Source: Rubrivivax sp.
Lineage (GTDB): Bacteria; Pseudomonadota; Gammaproteobacteria; Burkholderiales; Burkholderiaceae_C
Assembly (NCBI GenBank): GCA_016719535.1
Contig: JADJYX010000025.1
Coordinates: 1-64,000, forward strand
Reading direction: 5' to 3'
DNA length: 64,000 bases
The position numbers and the translations under genes were made by a program. The notes under the pieces were generated by a model that searched no databases, was not told the DNA's origin, and worked only from the letters and a program-made list of their open reading frames with translations. The stretch's first letter is position 1; every line of letters begins with the position of its first letter. Below are positions 59,913 to 64,000 of this stretch, piece by piece.

Positions 59913-61403
59913 TCATTGTGGGCCGATGGCCGGCTTGCCACCGGCTGGAGAAGGATCGGTCGCGGCCGGGCCGATGGCCGGCGACGGATCGGTGGCCGCC
60001 GGGCCGATGGCGGGTGAGGCATCGGTCGCTGCCGGGCCGATCGCCGGTGCGGGCCCGATGGCGGGCGCAGCGGCCGGTGCCGGGCCGATCGCCGGCGCCG
60101 GCGTCACCACTGGCGCAGCCGCCGGCTTGGCATAGACGATGTCGCGCAGCGTCAGGCTCAGGCTGGGCACGTAGGTGACGACCATCAGGCAGGCCGTGAC
60201 CGCCCCCACGAAAGGCAGCAGGTGCTTGACGATCTGGTCGAGCGAGATCCTGGCCACCGTGCAGGCGGCAAACAGGTTGACGCCGAAGGGCGGCGTGATC
60301 ATGCCCATCGCCAGGTTGACGACCATGATCATGCCGAAGTGCACCGGGTCGACCCCGAAGTGCACCGCCACCGGCACCAGGATCGGCGCCAGCACGATGA
60401 TCGCGGCGCTGGTCTCGATGAACATGCCGATGACGAACAGCGCGGCATTGACCCCCAGCAGAAACCAGGCCGGCGACTTGAGCACCTCGGTCAGCCAGCT
60501 GCCGATGGCGTCCGGCACACCGGCGCGCGTGATCAGGTAGGCGAAGAGGCCCGCATTGGCGATGATGAACATGATCACCGCGCTGCTGATCACGCTCTTG
60601 CGGAAGACCGGCACCAGCGCCTTGAACGTCAGCTCGCGGTGCACCACCATGCCGATGAAGAGCGCGTAGAACACCGCCACCACCGAGGCCTCGGTGGGCG
60701 TGAAGATGCCGCCGTAGATGCCGCCGAGAATGATCACCGGCATCAGCAGCGCCCAGGCCGCCTGGCGGGTGGCCGTGCGCACGCGCAGCCGCCCTTCGCC
60801 GTCGTCCTTGCCCCAGCCCTTCCAGCGGCAGTACAGGTGCACGAAGAGCATCAGCGCGCCGCCGATCAGCAGCCCGGGGCCGATGCCGGCGATGAACAGC
60901 TCGCCGATCGACACCTCGGCCGAGACGCCGAACAGGATCATCGGGATCGACGGCGGGATGACCACGCCGAGCTCGGCCGAGGTGGCCTGCAGCGACGCCG
61001 CCCAGCCACGCGGATAGCCGTGCTTGATCAGCGCCGGGATCAGGATGGCGCCGATGGCGAAGGTGGTGGCCACGCTCGAGCCCGAGACCGCCGCGAAGAT
61101 CATGCAGGTGAGCACGCAGGTCATCGGCAGCCCGCCCTGCACGCCGCCGACCAGGCTCTTGGCAAATTCCACCAGCCGCCGGCTGATGCCGCCGGTTTCC
61201 ATCAGGTTGCCGGCGAGGATGAAGAAGGGGATGGCCGCGAGCGGAAACTTGTCCAGCGCGGTAAACATCTCCTTGGGCGCGACCACCAGGCGCGAGGGGT
61301 CGTAGATCGCCAGCCCCAGCATCGCCGAGCCGCCGATCGCCACCGCGATGGAGATGCTGAAGGCAAAGGCCAGCAGCATCGAGATGAGCAGGGTCAGGGA
61401 CAT
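59913..61403 (-). CDS. dctM: TRAP transporter large permease, with an unusual C-terminal tail
   Basis: The 12-helix inner-membrane subunit of a sodium-driven TRAP uptake system. The first ~425 of 496 residues are a normal DctM: LLISMLLAFAFSISIAVAIG at the start, FFILAGNLMETGGISRRLVE, VSGSSVATTFAIGAILIPAL, ASLQATSAELGVVIPPSIPM and GMITPPFGVNLFAACTVARI. After LSLTLRDIVYAKP come about 70 extra residues of low complexity, mainly PAIGPAATDPS-type repeats ending in GGKPAIGPQ. Family members normally end soon after the last helix. The tail is encoded by 33-bp DNA repeats at 59953-60051. It follows dctQ by 13 bases. Confidence 0.9.
   Translation of the reverse strand: MSLTLLISMLLAFAFSISIAVAIGGSAMLGLAIYDPSRLVVAPKEMFTALDKFPLAAIPFFILAGNLMETGGISRRLVEFAKSLVGGVQGGLPMTCVLTCMIFAAVSGSSVATTFAIGAILIPALIKHGYPRGWAASLQATSAELGVVIPPSIPMILFGVSAEVSIGELFIAGIGPGLLIGGALMLFVHLYCRWKGWGKDDGEGRLRVRTATRQAAWALLMPVIILGGIYGGIFTPTEASVVAVFYALFIGMVVHRELTFKALVPVFRKSVISSAVIMFIIANAGLFAYLITRAGVPDAIGSWLTEVLKSPAWFLLGVNAALFVIGMFIETSAAIIVLAPILVPVAVHFGVDPVHFGMIMVVNLAMGMITPPFGVNLFAACTVARISLDQIVKHLLPFVGAVTACLMVVTYVPSLSLTLRDIVYAKPAAAPVVTPAPAIGPAPAAAPAIGPAPAIGPAATDASPAIGPAATDPSPAIGPAATDPSPAGGKPAIGPQ
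59953..60051. repeat. Three 33-bp tandem repeats inside the dctM 3' end
   Basis: Units start at 59953, 59986 and 60019 and share the pattern GGATCGGTxGCxGCCGGGCC with GATGGCCGG-type ends, with small differences. They encode PAIGPAATDPS (or DAS) on the minus strand. Shorter PAIGPAP units continue towards 60110. The period is a multiple of three, so changes in copy number would keep the frame open. Confidence 0.8.
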
Positions 61404-61416
61404 GTCACGGCGCGAG

Positions 61417-61911
61417 TCACTGCGCGTTGTCGAGTTCGGTGTTGCGCGCGTCGAGGTGCTGGCCGATCACGGCCACCATCGACAGCAGCGCGCCCACCGG
61501 CAGCGCCGCGTAGGCCCACGCCATCGAGATGCCGTCCATCGCGGCGAAGGTCTGGAAGCGCACGCGGTACGCGAGGTCGATGCCGAACCAGGCGATCACC
61601 GCGAGAAAGGCCAGCGAGGTCCAGGTGATCACATGCCGCACCAGGTGCCGGAACCAGCCGCGCGACAGCCGCAGCATCAGGTCCACCGACACCAGCGCGC
61701 CGTGGCGGAACGCGGCCACCACGCCCAGCATCACGCACCAGATGAGCAGGCGGCGCAGGGCTTCCTCGGTCCAGGTGGAGGGCTGCGAGAGCACGAAGCG
61801 CGCCACCACCTGCCACAGGCCGAGCACGCAGACGGTGGCCAGCAGCAGGCAGGCCCCATTCAAGGCCAGGCCGGTGATCCACCGGTCCAGGCGCAGCAAG
61901 ACTTGACGCAT
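61417..61911 (-). CDS. dctQ: TRAP transporter small permease
   Basis: A 164-residue membrane protein with four predicted helices: ALNGACLLLATVCVLGLWQV, LIWCVMLGVVAAFRHGALVS, HVITWTSLAFLAVIAWFGID, and YAALPVGALLSMVAVIGQHL. The motif STWTEEALRRLLIWCVMLGV with the acidic EE is a DctQ hallmark. It partners DctM in the membrane. It lies 69 bases after dctP and 13 bases before dctM, the standard dctP-dctQ-dctM order. Confidence 0.92.
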   Translation of the reverse strand: MRQVLLRLDRWITGLALNGACLLLATVCVLGLWQVVARFVLSQPSTWTEEALRRLLIWCVMLGVVAAFRHGALVSVDLMLRLSRGWFRHLVRHVITWTSLAFLAVIAWFGIDLAYRVRFQTFAAMDGISMAWAYAALPVGALLSMVAVIGQHLDARNTELDNAQ

Positions 61912-61980
61912 GAGCGCTCCGCTTCGGGCGGGTGCCTGAGCGGACGGCCGCTGCGGGCCGCCCGCCAGGACGACCTGGCC

Positions 61981-62952
61981 TTATTTGACGGCCTGGATGG
62001 CGGCGATCCGGTCGGCGCCGAATTCCTTGGCGAAAGTGGCATAGGCCGGCGCCACCGCCTTGCGGAAGCTGTCGCCGTCGACCTTCTCGACGACCTGCAT
62101 GCCGTCTTTCTTCAGCAGGTCGATGCCGCGCGCCTCGTCGTCGTTGACACGCTTGCGCATCGCGGCCGCGCCCTTTTTGGCGGCCTCGGTGAAGACCTTC
62201 TTGTCGGCGTCGTTCAGCTTGTTCCAGACGTTGGGCGAGAGGATGAAGACCGCCGGCGAATAGACGTGGCCGGTCAGAGACAGGTGCTTCTGCACCTGCG
62301 AGAACTTGGCCGCCAGGATGACGGGGATGGGGTTCTCCTGGCCGTCGACCGTGCCCTGCTGCAGCGCGGTGAAGAGCTCGGGGAAGGCCATCGGCGTGGG
62401 CAGGATGCCGAAGGTCTTGTAGCCCTCCATGTGCGTCTTGTTCTCCATCGTGCGCATCTTCAGGCCGTTGGCGTCGGTGGCGCTGTTGATGGCGCGCTTG
62501 GAATTGGTCATGTGGCGGAAGCCGTTCTCGGCCCAGGCCAGGCCGACCAGGCCCTTGGCCTGCATCGCCTTCAGCGCGTCCTGGCCGATGGCGCCGTCCA
62601 GCGTCTTGCGCGCGTGGTCGTAGTTGCGGAACAGGAAGGGGATGTCGAAGATCTTCACCTCGGGCACGAAATTGCCCAGCGGGCCGGTCGAGGTGGTGAC
62701 CATGTCCTGCGTGCCCAGTTGCACGGCCTCGATCATCTCGCGCTCGCCGCCCAGCGCCGAGCTCGGGAAGTGCTGGCAGCTGTAGCGGTTGTTCGTGCCC
62801 TTGGCGATCTCGTCGCACAGCACGGTGGCGCCCACACCGTAGTGCGAATCCTTGGGCACGGCATAGCCCATCTTCAGCGCGGTCTGCGCGCTGGCGGCGC
62901 CGGCAATGGCCAAGGCGGCCGCGGCCGCGATCGTGAGGGGGGTCATCTTCAT
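61981..62952 (-). CDS. dctP: TRAP transporter periplasmic solute receptor
   Basis: A 323-residue receptor. The signal peptide ends near residue 22 (LAIAGAASA, cleavage before QTALKMG). The binding-protein fold follows, with CQHFPSSALGGEREMIEAVQ, MVTTSTGPLGNFVPEVKIFD, the ligand-carboxylate arginine region GLKMRTMENKTHMEGYKTFG, and the signature AFPELFTALQQGTVDGQENP. Members of this DctP subgroup bind sugar acids and similar carboxylates, which fits import of an aldonate such as D-apionate by this operon. The 44-base gap to the oxidoreductase upstream may hold a ribosome site (AGGAGAC just before the ATG). Confidence 0.9.
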   Translation of the reverse strand: MKMTPLTIAAAAALAIAGAASAQTALKMGYAVPKDSHYGVGATVLCDEIAKGTNNRYSCQHFPSSALGGEREMIEAVQLGTQDMVTTSTGPLGNFVPEVKIFDIPFLFRNYDHARKTLDGAIGQDALKAMQAKGLVGLAWAENGFRHMTNSKRAINSATDANGLKMRTMENKTHMEGYKTFGILPTPMAFPELFTALQQGTVDGQENPIPVILAAKFSQVQKHLSLTGHVYSPAVFILSPNVWNKLNDADKKVFTEAAKKGAAAMRKRVNDDEARGIDLLKKDGMQVVEKVDGDSFRKAVAPAYATFAKEFGADRIAAIQAVK

Positions 62953-62996
62953 GGGGCTGTCTCCTGAGGTGGGTGGGTGGGAGGAAGAATCGGGCA

Positions 62997-63821
62997 TCAG
63001 GTGATGCGCCGGATGCTCTCGGCGATCTCGTCGCGGTCGAAGACCTGCTTCCAGTCGTCGCGCAGCAGGCGCGGCTTGCCGAAGGTGATGGCCTTGTTGC
63101 AGGCGTCCGAGAACTGCCCCGGGATCTGCTTGAAGATCACCGCCGACAGGATGGTCATGTGGCCGAGCAGGAATTCGCGCGCGGCTTCGGCGGGCACACC
63201 GCGGGCCACCACCTCGTCCATGGCTTCGCGCATGGCATCCAGCAGCGTGGCGCACACCGTCTCCGACAGCCCGGGCTCGAGCAGCGCCATCTGGTCGACG
63301 CTGACGCGCCAGGACTGCTTCACCGGGGCATAGATGATCTTCGCGATGTCCTCGCCCAGCGCATAGGCCTCGTCGGGGCCCTGCATCAGTGCGCAGACGA
63401 TCGACTGCGGCGCCGTCACGCCGCCGAAATAGTCGGGCCCGGTGTGCACCTCGGGCGCGAAGATATTCGGGTGGCAGGGGTGGGCGACGAAATAGACCAG
63501 ATCCGGCCGCGCCGGCAGATGGCCGGCAAAGGGCGCGGCGGCATCCAGCGTCAGCACCATCGTGCCGGCTTTCAGCTGCGGCGCGATCTGCGCGGCGATG
63601 CGGCCGATCAAGGTATCGGGCACCGCGAGGATGACGACATCGGCACCGTCGACCGCGGCCCCGGGCGTCATGCAGGTCACACCCAGCTCGTCCTTCAGCC
63701 GCTGCTGGCCGGCGGCGCTGACCTCCACGTGCCGCACCGCATAGGCCGAGCCTTGCAGGTTGCGCGCCAGCCGCGCGCCCATCTTGCCGCCTGCGCCGAA
63801 GAGCGCGATCGTCGCTGTCAC
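62997..63821 (-). CDS. apnO: PGDH_C-type NAD(P) oxidoreductase, probable D-apionate oxidoisomerase
   Basis: A 274-residue protein with a Rossmann N-terminus (IALFGAGGKMGARLARNLQG) and a helical C-terminal domain of the phosphogluconate-dehydrogenase-C type (SWRVSVDQMALLEPGLSETV, HMTILSAVIFKQIPGQFSDA). DVVILAVPDTLIGRIAAQIA and YFVAHPCHPNIFAPEVH are typical of this small family. ApnO converts D-apionate to 3-oxo-isoapionate with NAD+ by oxidation and rearrangement (from memory of published work). The neighbouring kinase and RuBisCO-like protein support that role here. The start is a GTG at 63819-63821 behind GGGGGA; no nearer ATG exists. The hydroxypyruvate-isomerase-like stop lies 58 bases upstream. 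Confidence 0.7.
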   Translation of the reverse strand: MTATIALFGAGGKMGARLARNLQGSAYAVRHVEVSAAGQQRLKDELGVTCMTPGAAVDGADVVILAVPDTLIGRIAAQIAPQLKAGTMVLTLDAAAPFAGHLPARPDLVYFVAHPCHPNIFAPEVHTGPDYFGGVTAPQSIVCALMQGPDEAYALGEDIAKIIYAPVKQSWRVSVDQMALLEPGLSETVCATLLDAMREAMDEVVARGVPAEAAREFLLGHMTILSAVIFKQIPGQFSDACNKAITFGKPRLLRDDWKQVFDRDEIAESIRRIT

Positions 63822-63879
63822 GTGGGTCCCCCGTGTGAACTTGCAATCGTATGATGAATGTGAGCACCCGCCAGCCGGG

Positions 63880-64000
63880 TCAACCCGCAGCGCGGCGCTG
63901 CGACGCGCGCCAGGGCGCCAACCAGCCCAGGCCGGCGCGGGTGCCGGCACGCGGCCGGTATTCGGCACCGACATAGCCGTCCCAGCCCAGTTCGTCGAGC
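63880..64000 (-). CDS. Hydroxypyruvate isomerase / OtnI-like TIM-barrel protein, C-terminal end only
   Basis: Only the last 39 codons are in the window: LDELGWDGYVGAEYRPRAGT, then RAGLGWLAPWRA and a short tail before TGA at 63880-63882. The pattern of Asp-Gly-hydrophobic-Gly-x-Glu-Tyr-x-Pro followed by GLGWL is the end of the Hyi/OtnI family, where the Glu is part of the metal site. It would isomerise hydroxypyruvate to tartronate semialdehyde, or 2-oxo-tetronate to 3-oxo-tetronate. As the first visible gene of the sugar-acid operon it may process the C2/C3 products. The rest of the gene and the operon promoter lie outside. Confidence 0.75.
   Translation of the reverse strand, partial: LDELGWDGYVGAEYRPRAGTRAGLGWLAPWRASQRRAAG

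Overview
The window is very GC-rich DNA (about 70% by eye) with the gene order of a betaproteobacterium of the order Burkholderiales, probably the Comamonadaceae / Sphaerotilaceae (Rubrivivax-Leptothrix) group. The strongest evidence is one long minus-strand run from 51.9 kb down to 32.0 kb: lysR-leuC-leuD-leuB-asd-fimV-truA-trpF-trpB-trpA-accD-folC-dedD-cvpA-purF-metZ-gltX, then tRNA-Ala, tRNA-Glu and tRNA-Asp and an intrinsic terminator. It joins leucine, threonine/methionine, tryptophan, fatty-acid, folate and purine synthesis with FimV, a tRNA pseudouridine synthase and GltX.

Region by region: (1) 1-4.6 kb holds five recognisable but frameshifted genes: a TorD-like chaperone, mobA, a LysR regulator, alanine dehydrogenase and a class III omega-amino-acid:pyruvate aminotransferase. 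They are either real pseudogenes or poor-quality contig-end sequence. (2) 4.6-6.1 kb is a repeat zone: two inverted 120-bp hairpin repeats flank a decayed ISL3-like transposase, and a 305-bp near-palindrome lies beside them. (3) 6.1-15.6 kb carries a threonine aldolase, a GGDEF-EAL c-di-GMP enzyme, a two-subunit NAD-dependent molybdenum/tungsten formate dehydrogenase whose beta subunit is a fused NuoE+NuoF type, and a vanadium-haloperoxidase-like enzyme. (4) 15.6-22.9 kb is a minus-strand catabolic block: LysR, acyl-CoA ligase, acyl-CoA dehydrogenase, Bug-type receptor, alkyl sulfatase and hotdog thioesterase. (5) 22.9-25.6 kb has waaA and a phosphomanno/phosphoglucomutase for envelope sugars. 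(6) 25.7-31.1 kb has an Ada-AraC-AlkA fusion coupled to ogt and an EamA exporter, a Gfo/Idh/MocA oxidoreductase, a small unknown protein and a serine hydrolase. (7) A divergent DapB-like gene precedes the biosynthetic run. (8) 52.0-55.6 kb has an amidase, a TesB-like thioesterase and a thiolase-family protein.

The last 8 kb (55.8-64.0 kb, minus strand) is the most interesting part. It is one tightly packed operon: hydroxypyruvate-isomerase-like (cut by the window edge), a PGDH_C-type oxidoreductase (ApnO-like), TRAP transporter dctP-dctQ-dctM, aldehyde dehydrogenase, RuBisCO-like protein (OiaX-like) and a DUF1537 four-carbon acid sugar kinase (OiaK-like). By family and order it looks like a branched-chain sugar acid (D-apionate / 3-oxo-isoapionate) pathway. 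The RuBisCO-like protein would cleave the phosphorylated 3-oxo acid, and the isomerase would handle C2/C3 products. The DctM subunit has an unusual low-complexity C-terminal tail encoded by 33-bp tandem repeats.

Genes are dense and often overlap by 1-8 bases, so translational coupling is common. No CRISPR array, rRNA or prophage was seen. Function calls come from motif and family recognition by eye; no database search was run.
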